Assembly: GCA_030151365.1 (NCBI GenBank)
Contig: JASLDW010000089.1
Span: 4,065 to 68,064, forward strand
DNA: 64,000 bases
Origin: Lysobacter sp.
GTDB taxonomy: Bacteria; Pseudomonadota; Gammaproteobacteria; Xanthomonadales; Xanthomonadaceae
Reading direction: 5' to 3'
Positions 41,482 through 49,987 of this stretch are shown piece by piece. The notes beneath the pieces were generated by a model. That model was not told the origin of the DNA. It did not search any database and saw nothing but the letters and a program-made list of their open reading frames with translations. Positions within the stretch are counted from its first letter, which is position 1. Every line of letters starts with the position of its first letter. The position numbers and the translations under genes are program-made.

Positions 41482-43548
41482 ATGAATGGTACTCCCATGA
41501 CAGGATTCCCGCTGCGCCGCCGCCACCTCGTCCTCGCCTTGGCCCTTGCCCTAGCCAACCCATTGCTCATGGCCCAACAGGCCGCCCCGGTGGCAAGTCC
41601 CGGTCCCGCCGACCAGAACAATCCGCAGAACCCGGCCGACCCGCGTCACCACGACAAGAACGATCCCCATGCCGACGACCTCGGTCGGGTCGAGGTGACC
41701 GCCAGCCCGATCGGCAATCCGTTGGCCAAGCCGGTTTCCGTGCTGGCCGGCGAGAAGCTGGACGAGGCGCGCGCCGGCAATCTCGGCGACACCATCAGCA
41801 CCATTCCCGGCGTGCAGAGTTCCAACTTCGGTGCCGGCGTCGGCCGCCCGGTGATCCGCGGCATGGACGGCCCCCGGGTGGCGGTGATGTCGAACGGCAT
41901 GGCGACGCAGGACGTCTCGACCGTCAGCCAGGACCACTCGCCGGCGGTGGAGCCCTTCCTCGCCGACCAGATCGAAGTGTTGAAGGGTCCCTCCACCCTG
42001 CTGTTCGGATCGGGCGCGATCGGCGGCGCGGTCAACGTGGTCGATGGCCGCATTCCCGAAGCACCGATCGACAACGGCATCGAAGGACGCACCGAACTGC
42101 GCTACGACAGCGTCAGCCACGGCAATACCGGGATGTTCCGCCTCGATGGCGGCAACAGGAATTTCGCCCTGCATGCCGATGGCGTGCGTCGCGATGACGG
42201 CGATTACGCGATCCCGCACGGCACCCAGGCCAATTCCTACGTGCGCACCGGCACCGGATCGCTGGGTGCATCGTGGTTGGGCGACTGGGGCTTCGTCGGC
42301 ATCAATGCCTCGCGTTATCTCGACAACTACGGCAATCCCGGCGAACCGGGCGAGCCCGGCGTGCTGGGCAGTGGCGTGCACCTGCAGATGCGCCAGGAGC
42401 GCTACGAATTGCGCGGCGGCCTGCCGAAGCTGTGGGACGGTGGCGGCCTGAAATTCTCGTTCGCGCACACCGACTACAACCATGTCGAATTCGAGGACGG
42501 CGCGCCTGGCACCACCTTCTTCAAGAAGGCCAACGAGGGCCGGGTCGAGGGATCGTTCGATCTCGCCGGATGGAAGAGCGCGGTTGGCGTGCAGGCCGGC
42601 GACAGCAGTTTCCGTGCGATCGGCGAGGAAGCCTTCATCTCCCCCACCACCACGCATGCAATCGGCGTGTTCGCGGTGACCAAGCGCAGCTGGAAACCAG
42701 TCGATGTCGAACTCGGTGTCCGCGGCGACGACGTGCGTTCGCGCACCAGCGATGGCCTGTCGGCGAAATTCCATCCGTTGAGCGCATCGATGGGTGCGAG
42801 CTGGAAATTCGCCCAGGGCTGGCGCCTCAACCTCAACCTCGACCACGCCGAACGCGCGCCGGCCGAGGAGGAACTGTTCGCCAACGGTCCGCACATCGCC
42901 ACGCTGGCGTTCGAGCGCGGCAGCCCCGTGTTGCGCCGCGAAGCCTCCAACCAGGTCGATCTCGGCCTGAAGTATTTCTCGCGACGCTTCGACATCTCCG
43001 GCAACGTCTACGCCAATCGCGTCAACGGTTTCATCTACCTCGCCGACACTGGCGAAACATGGTTCTGGGACGGCGGCGAACGCGATCTCCCCGTGCGCCA
43101 GTGGACGCAGGCCAACGCGCGTTTCCGCGGCGCCGAAGCCGACGCCACCTGGCATCTCACCCCGGACCAGAACTATCGCTGGGACCTGCGTCTTTACGGC
43201 GACACCGTGCGGGCGACGCTGGCCAATGGCGACAACCTGCCGCGCATCGCGCCGTCGCGTCTCGGCGCGCAATTGCGTTTCGAACAGGGCGCGTGGCGTG
43301 CATCGCTGGGCGCGGTGCGGGTGAACGCCCAGAACCGCGTGGCGATTGGCGAAACCGCGACGCCCGGCTACACCTCGGTCGATGCGCATACGGCATATCA
43401 CGTCGACGACGGTGGCCTGAGCTGGGAGATCTTCGCCGACGGCCGCAATCTCACCAACCAGGTCCAGCGCGTGCACACCTCGTTCCTCAAGGACGAAGTG
43501 GTGTTGCCCGGTCGCGGTTTCAGTATCGGCGTGCGCGCCTATTTCTGA
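41482..43548 (+). CDS. TonB-dependent receptor, ZnuD-like
   Basis: A 688-residue outer membrane receptor. After a signal peptide (RRRHLVLALALALANPLLMA) comes a His/Asp-rich stretch (DPRHHDKNDPHADD) likely to bind metal, then the plug domain (VEVTASPIGNPLAKPVSVL, IPGVQSSNFGAGVGRPVIRGMDGPRVAVM, IEVLKGPSTLLFGSGAIGGAVNVVDG) and a beta barrel ending in the C-terminal Phe motif SIGVRAYF. This matches ZnuD-type zinc receptors. Energised by TonB-ExbBD elsewhere. ATG 41482 or 41497 may start it; the operator repeats lie just upstream. Its 3' end overlaps the convergent zur gene by ten bases. Confidence 0.86.
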   Translation: MNGTPMTGFPLRRRHLVLALALALANPLLMAQQAAPVASPGPADQNNPQNPADPRHHDKNDPHADDLGRVEVTASPIGNPLAKPVSVLAGEKLDEARAGNLGDTISTIPGVQSSNFGAGVGRPVIRGMDGPRVAVMSNGMATQDVSTVSQDHSPAVEPFLADQIEVLKGPSTLLFGSGAIGGAVNVVDGRIPEAPIDNGIEGRTELRYDSVSHGNTGMFRLDGGNRNFALHADGVRRDDGDYAIPHGTQANSYVRTGTGSLGASWLGDWGFVGINASRYLDNYGNPGEPGEPGVLGSGVHLQMRQERYELRGGLPKLWDGGGLKFSFAHTDYNHVEFEDGAPGTTFFKKANEGRVEGSFDLAGWKSAVGVQAGDSSFRAIGEEAFISPTTTHAIGVFAVTKRSWKPVDVELGVRGDDVRSRTSDGLSAKFHPLSASMGASWKFAQGWRLNLNLDHAERAPAEEELFANGPHIATLAFERGSPVLRREASNQVDLGLKYFSRRFDISGNVYANRVNGFIYLADTGETWFWDGGERDLPVRQWTQANARFRGAEADATWHLTPDQNYRWDLRLYGDTVRATLANGDNLPRIAPSRLGAQLRFEQGAWRASLGAVRVNAQNRVAIGETATPGYTSVDAHTAYHVDDGGLSWEIFADGRNLTNQVQRVHTSFLKDEVVLPGRGFSIGVRAYF

Positions 43549-44033
43549 CCGCTGCAGGCCGCGCACAGGCCATGCACTTCCAGCGTTTGCGCCTGCGGGC
43601 TGAATCCCAGCTCGCGGGCCTTGCTGTCGAGGAGATCGACGATGGCGCGATCCTCCAGTTCCACTGCGCTGTGGCAGCGGCTGCAGATCAGGAACGGCAC
43701 CGAGTGCTGCGCCGAATTCGGGTGGTGGCAGGCGACGAAGGCGTTGACCGATTCCAGCTTGTGGATGAAGCCGTTGGCGAGCAGGAAATCGAGCGCGCGA
43801 TAGATGGTCGGCGGCGCCGCGGCGCCGGGACCGTCGCCATCGCGGACCTTGTCGAGCAGGTCGTAGGCCTTGATCGGCTGGCCGGCATCGGCGATCAGCG
43901 ACAGCACGCGCTCGCGGATCGGTGTCAGCCGCAGTCCGCGCTGGCTGCAGGCATGCTGGACGGCAGCGATGAAGCTGCCGGCATCATCGACGTGATGCGA
44001 GGGATCGGTGCAGTCGTGGTCGTGGCGGCCCAT
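43539..44033 (-). CDS. zur: Fur family regulator, Zur
   Basis: A 164-residue metalloregulator. The winged helix (LRLTPIRERVLSLIADAGQPIKAYDLLDKVR, PPTIYRALDFLLANGFIHKLES) is followed by the zinc-sensing dimer domain with NAFVACHHPNSAQHSVPFLICSRCHSAVELED and a final CxxC (LCAAC). NAFVACHHP and the two CxxC pairs are the Zur signature rather than Fur. The N-terminus is His-rich (MGRHDHDCTDPSHH). It most likely represses zinc uptake when zinc is plentiful, and the repeats at 41433-41471 are its probable target. Gene lies convergent to the receptor, overlapping by ten bases. Confidence 0.9.
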   Translation of the reverse strand: MGRHDHDCTDPSHHVDDAGSFIAAVQHACSQRGLRLTPIRERVLSLIADAGQPIKAYDLLDKVRDGDGPGAAAPPTIYRALDFLLANGFIHKLESVNAFVACHHPNSAQHSVPFLICSRCHSAVELEDRAIVDLLDSKARELGFSPQAQTLEVHGLCAACSGQK

Positions 44034-44064
44034 GGGTCAATGATGGGGCCGCCACCGGTGTGAC

Positions 44065-45468
44065 TCAACCCGGCCCGATTTTCCCCAGCGCGGCGTCGAT
44101 GCGGGTCAGCGCTTCGGCCTGGCCGCACAGATAGACGGTGTGGCTGATGTCCGGGCTGACCTGCGTGCCGGTCACCGCGACGCGCAGCGGCTGGGCGACC
44201 TTGCCCATGCCGACGCCGCAGGCCTCGGCGACCTGGTGCAGCGCTTCGGCGACGGAAGCGGCGGTCCATTCCGGCAATGCAGCGAGACGACGGCGCGATT
44301 CCTCCAGCGCCGGGCGCGCTTCCGGCTTGAGGTGCTTGGCGACCGCGGCTTCGTCGTAGTGTTCCAGCGGTCCGAACCACACCGCAGACTTCTCGGCCAT
44401 TTCCTTCAGCGTCTGCACGCGTTCGCGCAGCGCGATGACGATGTCGGCCGGCTTCGGTCCGTTGGCGAGATCGTAGCCCGTCTGCTGCAGGTGCCAGACC
44501 AGATGCTTGGCGACGGCGTCGGGATCGTCGTTCTTCAGGTATTGCTGGTTGAGCCAGCCGAGCTTGGCCATGTCGAGGCGCGCGGCCTTGGCGTTGACGT
44601 CCTTCAACTCGAACAGCGCGATGAGTTCGGCGATCGAGAAGATTTCCTGGTCGCCATGCGACCAGCCGAGGCGTGCGAGATAGTTGAGCAGCGCGTGCGG
44701 CAGGTAGCCGGCATCGCGGTACTGCATCACGTCGGCGGCGCCGGTGCGCTTGCTGAGCTTGGCGCCCTGCTCGTCGAGGATCATCGGCAGGTGGGCGAAA
44801 CGCGGCGGTTCATGGCCCAGCGCGCGATAGATGTTGATCTGGCGCGGCGTGTTGTTGACGTGATCGTCGCCGCGCACGACATCGGTGATGCCCATGTCGA
44901 GATCGTCGACCACCACCGCGAAGTTGTAGGTCGGATAGCCGTCGCTGCGGAAGATCACCAGGTCGTCGAGTTCGCTGTTCTGCCACTCGATGCGTCCCTT
45001 CACCAGATCCTCGAACACCACGCTGCCTTCGCGCGGATTGCGGAAACGGATCACGCGGTTGGGATCGTCGCGATATTCCGCCTGCTCGTCGCGATAGCGG
45101 CCGCTGTAGCGCGGCTTCTCGCCCGCGGCCATCGCCGCCTCGCGCATCGCCTCGAGTTCTTCCTTGGTCTCGTAGGCGTAATAGGCGGTGCCGGCGGCGA
45201 CCATCTGTTCGGCCACTTCGCGATAGCGCGCGAGACGGTCGGTCTGGTAGACCGGACCTTCGTCGTAGCCCAGTCCCAGCCAGTCCATCGCCTCGAGGAT
45301 GGCGTCGATCGCGGCCTGGGTGCTGCGCTCGCGATCGGTGTCCTCGATGCGCAGGACGAACTGGCCATCGGAATGGCGCGAGGCCAGCCAGCAGTACAAC
45401 GCGGTGCGCGCGCCGCCGATGTGGAGGTAGCCGGTGGGACTGGGAGCGAAGCGGGTGCGGACGGTCAT
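44065..45468 (-). CDS. gltX: Glutamyl-tRNA synthetase
   Basis: A 467-residue class I aminoacyl-tRNA synthetase. The HIGH motif appears as YLHIGGARTALYCW near the N-terminus and the KMSKS motif as KLSKRTGAADV. Other matches are RIEDTDRERST and DNPNRVIRFRNPREG-like sequence in the connective peptide. It charges tRNA-Glu with glutamate. Length and motifs are normal for bacterial GltX. It lies between zur and the ECF sigma operon on the same strand, with ~30 bases to each, so readthrough in either direction is possible. Confidence 0.96.
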   Translation of the reverse strand: MTVRTRFAPSPTGYLHIGGARTALYCWLASRHSDGQFVLRIEDTDRERSTQAAIDAILEAMDWLGLGYDEGPVYQTDRLARYREVAEQMVAAGTAYYAYETKEELEAMREAAMAAGEKPRYSGRYRDEQAEYRDDPNRVIRFRNPREGSVVFEDLVKGRIEWQNSELDDLVIFRSDGYPTYNFAVVVDDLDMGITDVVRGDDHVNNTPRQINIYRALGHEPPRFAHLPMILDEQGAKLSKRTGAADVMQYRDAGYLPHALLNYLARLGWSHGDQEIFSIAELIALFELKDVNAKAARLDMAKLGWLNQQYLKNDDPDAVAKHLVWHLQQTGYDLANGPKPADIVIALRERVQTLKEMAEKSAVWFGPLEHYDEAAVAKHLKPEARPALEESRRRLAALPEWTAASVAEALHQVAEACGVGMGKVAQPLRVAVTGTQVSPDISHTVYLCGQAEALTRIDAALGKIGPG

Positions 45469-45498
45469 GGGTGTGAGTACTAACCAAACCCGCGCATT

Positions 45499-45843
45499 TT
45501 AGCGCGACGCACCCAGCCCTTCCCGATCCTCGACTTCGGCCAATCCCCAGCCCAGCCCCAGCAAGGACATCACCACCACGACCAGGAAAAGGATGATGGC
45601 CGCAGGCGACGCATCGCGATGGAGCCAGTCCTGCCAGCCCGCGCGCAGCACGGGCGCCGTGCCGAGCGCCAGCCAACAGGCGATCGCTCCCGCGCACACG
45701 CCTGCCGCCGATACCCAAGACGCCGCACGACGGCGTGGGGGAAGAACCTGCATGACGCGCTCGCTGAAACCGCCGTCGGCGACTGGCCCGTCGAAGGCAT
45801 CGCGCAAGAGCTTGTCGAGGCTGTCGTCGTTCTCGTGATTCAT
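45499..45843 (-). CDS. Probable anti-sigma factor, membrane protein
   Basis: A 114-residue protein with an acidic cytoplasmic N-terminus of ~38 residues (MNHENDDSLDKLLRDAFDGPVADGGFSERVM) and two hydrophobic segments (AGVCAGAIACWLALGTAPVL and PAAIILFLVVVVMSLLGLGWGLA). Its ATG overlaps the stop of the ECF sigma gene (ATGA), the usual layout of sigma and anti-sigma pairs. It lacks a zinc-binding anti-sigma motif. The anti-sigma role is inferred from position, size and topology. Confidence 0.72.
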   Translation of the reverse strand: MNHENDDSLDKLLRDAFDGPVADGGFSERVMQVLPPRRRAASWVSAAGVCAGAIACWLALGTAPVLRAGWQDWLHRDASPAAIILFLVVVVMSLLGLGWGLAEVEDREGLGASR

Positions 45844-46415
45844 GATGTTTCTCCAGGATGTTTCGTGCCCTGCCATGCCGTCATCTGTTGCCTGAGCTTG
45901 GTTTTCCCGCGCAAGACATGCGTTTTCACCGTCCCCAATGGCATGCCCAGGACATAGGCGGCTTCCTCGTGGCTCAGGCCAAGCTGAACGCAATGCAGGA
46001 GTACCACCTGCTCCGCATCGGAAAGATGGCGCATTGCACGTGCGAGATCGAGTTTCAGGTCGGTCGCGTCCACCGGAGCCTGCAGCTCGTCCACGGCATC
46101 TTCCTGCGTTCGATTCCCGGTCCACGAAGATCGACGGCATGCCTGCAGGAAACAACTGTAGGCGATGCGATAGAGCCAGGTGGAGAACCGCGCATCGCCA
46201 CGGAATTGCCCCAGTTTCTTCCAGGCCAGCAGGAACGTTTCCTGGGCCAAGTCGTCCGCCGTGGCGGCATCGCCGCGCAGCAATCGGCGCAATTGCGCGC
46301 GCACCATGCCCTGGTGGCGTCGCACCAGCTGTTCGAAAGCGCGCTGGTCGTTGCCCAGCAAGACCCTGGCGACCAGGGCCTTGTCGATGCCCGACTCCGC
46401 TTCGCGATCAGCCAT
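45840..46415 (-). CDS. ECF-type RNA polymerase sigma factor
   Basis: A 191-residue ECF sigma factor: region 2 spans AFEQLVRRHQGMVRAQLRRLLRGDAATADDLAQETFLLAWKKLGQFRGDARFSTWLYRIAYS-type sequence (residues ~27-95), region 4 is MRHLSDAEQVVLLHCVQLG and LSHEEAAYVLGMPLGTVKTHVLRGKTKL (~130-175). It overlaps the DUF6249 gene upstream by eight bases and the membrane anti-sigma gene downstream by four. ECF factors redirect polymerase on envelope or oxidative stress signals; the inducing signal here is unknown. Confidence 0.92.
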   Translation of the reverse strand: MADREAESGIDKALVARVLLGNDQRAFEQLVRRHQGMVRAQLRRLLRGDAATADDLAQETFLLAWKKLGQFRGDARFSTWLYRIAYSCFLQACRRSSWTGNRTQEDAVDELQAPVDATDLKLDLARAMRHLSDAEQVVLLHCVQLGLSHEEAAYVLGMPLGTVKTHVLRGKTKLRQQMTAWQGTKHPGETS

Positions 46416-46779
46416 GTGTCTCGTCGCGGCGGTTCAACCACCAGCTGGCGAGATAGCCCAAGCCCGTCATCAGCGGCAGCAGGCCGAGACCCCAAAGGCT
46501 GTGCAGGCTGTGGCCATCGGCCAGTTCGCCGGGCAAGGCGAACAGCATCAGCATCAACCCGAGGCCGCTGCTGATGAGCACCAGCGCACGGCGACGTTCG
46601 GAATAGTCGATGCCGGGCTGGATCAGGAGTTGCGTCGGCAGCTCCACGCCCTTGTCGGCGAGTTCAAGCAGCGCGCGGTAGCGTGCCTGCGTCTGTCGAT
46701 GGCGATAGCGCAACACGATCAGGACGATCAGGACGGGCGCGCCCATCACGACCAGGGGAATCAGCATGATCGGATCCAT
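46408..46779 (-). CDS. DUF6249-type membrane protein
   Basis: A 123-residue protein with an N-terminal membrane helix (LIPLVVMGAPVLIVLIVL), a cytoplasmic segment YRHRQTQARYRALLELADKGVELPTQLL, and two further hydrophobic segments. The RYRALLELADKGVELP stretch is the hallmark of DUF6249 proteins, which commonly stand next to ECF sigma genes. Function unknown. It is the first gene of the three-gene operon and overlaps the sigma gene by eight bases. Confidence 0.8.
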   Translation of the reverse strand: MDPIMLIPLVVMGAPVLIVLIVLRYRHRQTQARYRALLELADKGVELPTQLLIQPGIDYSERRRALVLISSGLGLMLMLFALPGELADGHSLHSLWGLGLLPLMTGLGYLASWWLNRRDETHG

Positions 46780-46836
46780 TGTCTCTCTCCTTGCGGTTTC
46801 AGTTGTCGATGTTCGATCGGTTGCCGCCCTTCGCGC

Positions 46837-48351
46837 TCAGTGCCCCGCGCCTTCGGCAGCAAGCAGGTCGGCGATGCGCTCGGCGAAGAACCAGGACTGC
46901 CCCGGCCCTTGGTTGCTGGTCAATGCGACGGTTGCCCCGGTTTCCCAGACGATCGCCAAATTGGCATCCGTCCCCTCGATGCCGCCCGCATGGCCGCGTA
47001 TGTGACGGCCACGGGAGACGCGATCGCCGAATCCGGCGGCATATCCCCCGGGGCCCGCAGGCACTTCATCGTCGAACATTTTCGCGAGGGTTGCAGGCGT
47101 GACCAGTTTGCCCGTGCGCAATGCCGCGGAAAACCGCAGCAGGTCGGCATTGGTGGAATACCCGCCGCCCGCCGGGCCGCCACGATAGAGGGTCTTGAAC
47201 CAGTCCGCTTTCCAGGCGTCGGAGAACGGTCCTTCGCGGTAATAGCCGACGGCGAGCCTGGGCACGACATCGTCCAGGCTGTCGAAACCGGTGGCATCCA
47301 TGCCTGCGGGCGCGAACACGTGGCGCTGCATGTAGTCGGGATACGTCTGGCCGGAAACACGCTCGATGATGCGGCCCAGCAACATGTAACCCGCATTGCT
47401 GTAGCTCCACTGTCCGCCAGGTTCGCTCGCCTTGGGCTGGCGGGCGATCAGGCCGAGATAGTCCGCGGGATCGACGAATTCCTCCCGGTGCTCGAAGAGT
47501 TCGGGAACAAGGAAATCCCCGAGCCCCGCGGTGTGATGCAGGAGTTGCCACACGGTGATCTTCTTCGCCGTCGCCTGGTCCGGATATTCCGGCACCCGCA
47601 ACGCCAGCGTGTCGCTCCACGACAATTTTCAGGCCTCCACAAGCTGCGCAATGGCGACCGCCGTGAACATCTTGTCCATCGAACCGATGTGGAATTTCGT
47701 CTGGTGGTCCACCGGAACATCGAAACGGCGTTCGGCGAGGCCGCGGCATTCGTCGAAGATCGTTTTCGCGCCGTCCGACACCGTCACGCAACCCGAGAAA
47801 TCGTTGCTGCGCACCAGTTGATCGAGCGTGGTGCGAATCAGTTGCGTCAATGCCCCATGCGTTGGCGCTTCCTTGGGCCAGTGCGCATAGAGGCCGGGGT
47901 CGTCCATGGCCACGAGATCGGCCTGCGCGAGACGATCGGGATGCGCCGCATCGGCGGTCAGCACCAGCAGCCCCTGTCGCGCGTTGCGACGCGCCTTCAC
48001 CGCCACTTGCAACATGCCCGGTTGGCGCGGATCGGAACGTGCATCGACCACATCCAGTCCGCCGCTGTCGCGAGCGGACGAGGCCAGCAACGCGATGAAT
48101 GCCTCGCGGTCAGCGGGCGGGATTTCGGTCGACAGGATCGTGGGCGCCCATTTCCGGATGCCGGCCGCGCCATCGCCGTTGACATGCCGGACCAGCTGAC
48201 CGCCAAGCCTGCCTGCCGGGGTGTCCGGCAGCGTCGCGTTCCCGGCGGATGCCATCGCGGGGATGGCGGATAGAAGCAGCAATGCCTGGGCGAGCGCCCG
48301 CGGAACGGATGGCGTGCGGCCCGCGGTCAAAACTGGATCGGCATCGAACAT
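46837..48351 (-). pseudogene. Serine hydrolase (beta-lactamase fold) interrupted by in-frame TGA
   Basis: Two open frames in the same register make one exported serine hydrolase of 504 codons. Codons 1-240 hold a signal peptide (LAQALLLLSAIPAMASA), a ~150-residue N-terminal domain and the active-site SMDK (Ser224, Lys227). Codon 241 is TGA (47629-47631). After it come KLSWSDTLALRVPEYPD, HHTAGLGDF, the Tyr-Ser-Asn motif in WSYSNAGY, and HAGG as third box. Homologues read GKLSWSD here, so TGA stands where GGA is expected: one G-to-T change. This may be a nonsense mutation, sequencing error or, less likely, readthrough. The truncated product would lack the catalytic Tyr and third motif. Start ATG 48351 has GGGGAAA before it. 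Confidence 0.85.
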
Positions 48352-48433
48352 GGATTTCCCCTTTCGGATTGGCTTTGGGGACTTGGATGCGGGGAAAAGC
48401 CGATTTGGATTCAAGGAGGAATAAAATCCCCCC

Positions 48434-49168
48434 ATGACGACGCTGTTCATCTCCGACCTCCACCTCGATCCGGAGCGCCCCGGCATCACCGCGCTGTTCG
48501 GCGAATTCATCGATGGCGAGGCCCGCGGCGCCGATGCGCTCTACATCCTCGGCGATCTGTTCGAAGCCTGGGTCGGCGACGACGATCCCTCTCCGGCCGG
48601 CACCTTTGTCGCGACCAAACTGCGGGAGCTGCACGCCAGCGGTGTCCCGGTGTCCTTCATCCGAGGCAACCGCGATTTCCTCGTCGGCGAGGATTACGCC
48701 CGTCGCGCCGGCATGGCGATCCTGCCCGATCCCGCGGTGATCGACCTCCATGGCGAACCGACGTTGCTGCTGCACGGCGACCTGTTGTGCACCGACGACA
48801 GCGCCTACCAGCAGTTCCGCGCCCAGACCCGCGATCCGCGCTGGCAGGCCCAGTTCCTCGCGCAACCGCTGGAAGCACGCCTCGCCTTCGCGGCGCAGGC
48901 GCGCGCGGCGAGCAAGGTGCGCTACGGCGAACTGGTCTCGAGCGGCATGGCCGAAACCATCGGCGACGTGGCGCCGGCCACCGTGCAGGAATGGTTCAAG
49001 CGCTACGGCGTCCGCCGCATGATCCACGGCCACACCCATCGCCCGGCGATCCACGACGAAGGAAACGGCAATACCAGGATCGTGCTTGGCGACTGGTACG
49101 AGCAGGGTTCGGTGCTGCATGTTGATGGCGACGGCGTGCGCCTCGACATATTGCCGCTGGCGAAATAA
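48434..49168 (+). CDS. lpxH: UDP-2,3-diacylglucosamine diphosphatase
   Basis: A 244-residue metallophosphoesterase of lipid A synthesis, cleaving UDP-2,3-diacylglucosamine to lipid X and UMP at the inner membrane. Metal-binding motifs are in order: FISDLHLDPERP, YILGDLFEAWVGDDD, FIRGNRDFLVG, LLHGDLLCTDD and MIHGHTHRPAIH. Length and motif spacing match LpxH. It is divergent from the interrupted hydrolase. The ATG follows AAGGAGGAATAAAATCCCCCC, an excellent ribosome binding site (AGGAGG at 48414-48419). Confidence 0.94.
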   Translation: MTTLFISDLHLDPERPGITALFGEFIDGEARGADALYILGDLFEAWVGDDDPSPAGTFVATKLRELHASGVPVSFIRGNRDFLVGEDYARRAGMAILPDPAVIDLHGEPTLLLHGDLLCTDDSAYQQFRAQTRDPRWQAQFLAQPLEARLAFAAQARAASKVRYGELVSSGMAETIGDVAPATVQEWFKRYGVRRMIHGHTHRPAIHDEGNGNTRIVLGDWYEQGSVLHVDGDGVRLDILPLAK

Positions 49169-49173
49169 TCGCC

Positions 49174-49977
49174 TCAGTCCGCAGCCGCCAACAGGCTTTC
49201 CAGCTCTTCGGCGTCGAAGCCAGCCTGCGTCCGCGCCTCGATGTTGAACGGCTTGTGCAGCACGCCGCTGGCGTATTCCTTCAGCAATTCGCGGAAGCGC
49301 GATCGCGGCTCCACGCCCGCGCGCTCGCAATGCCAGCGATACCAGCGCGATCCCGCGGCGACGTGCGCGACTTCCTCGCGCAGGATGATTTCGAGGATAT
49401 CGGCAGTCGCATCATCACCGAGCGAACGCAGCTTCACGATCATTCCCGGCGTCACGTCGAGGCCGCGCGCTTCCAGCACGCGCGGCACCAGCGCCATCCG
49501 CGCGAGGCCGTCGTGCGCGGTCTTCTCCGCCATCTCCCACAGGCCATTGTGGGCGTCGAAATCGCCGTAGTCGTGGCCGAACGCCCGCAGGCGTTCGCGC
49601 AGCATCATGAAGTGGCGGGCTTCGTCGTCGGCAACTTGCACCCAGTCGGCGTAATACCCCGCGGGCATGCCGCGGAAGCGATAAATCGCGTCGCAGGCGA
49701 GGTCGATCGCGTTGAATTCGATGTGGGCGACGGCATGGATGAAGGCCGCGCGCCCTTTGGTCGAACCGAAACCGCGACGCGGGAGATCGCGCGGATGCAC
49801 CAGCTTCGGGGTGGTCGGACGCCCGGGCATGGCGATGGTTTGCGGTGGCGGCGATGGGTCATTCGCCGCCAGTTCGCCGCTTCGGAAGGCTGCCGCCAGC
49901 GCACGCGCAGCGGTCGGCTTGCCGGCGATGTCGCCGCAGTCGAGGACTGCCTTCGCTGCGGCGTGGAGATCGGCCAT
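49174..49977 (-). CDS. DUF455 ferritin-like protein
   Basis: A 267-residue helical protein of the DUF455 group, a ferritin-like superfamily branch of unknown activity. Carboxylate and His ligands are visible in IHAVAHIEFNAIDLACDAIYRF, ADDEARHFMMLRERLRAFG, TAHDGLARMALVPRVLEARGLDVTPGM and EEVAHVAAGSRWYRWHCE, consistent with a di-iron site. The start at 49977 (MADLHAAAKAVL) gives the expected N-terminus. It lies ten bases after the purF stop on the same strand and may be part of that transcript. Confidence 0.85.
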   Translation of the reverse strand: MADLHAAAKAVLDCGDIAGKPTAARALAAAFRSGELAANDPSPPPQTIAMPGRPTTPKLVHPRDLPRRGFGSTKGRAAFIHAVAHIEFNAIDLACDAIYRFRGMPAGYYADWVQVADDEARHFMMLRERLRAFGHDYGDFDAHNGLWEMAEKTAHDGLARMALVPRVLEARGLDVTPGMIVKLRSLGDDATADILEIILREEVAHVAAGSRWYRWHCERAGVEPRSRFRELLKEYASGVLHKPFNIEARTQAGFDAEELESLLAAAD

Positions 49978-49987
49978 CGCGCGAGCT

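Noticed and set aside
45480..45498. Short CGCGC/GCGCG hairpin between gltX and the anti-sigma gene
   Set aside because: Only five base pairs and no clear T-run; too weak to call a terminator.
47629..47631. Selenocysteine at the in-frame TGA of the serine hydrolase
   Set aside because: Homologues have Gly here, not Cys, and no SECIS-like hairpin is evident just downstream; mutation or error is more likely.
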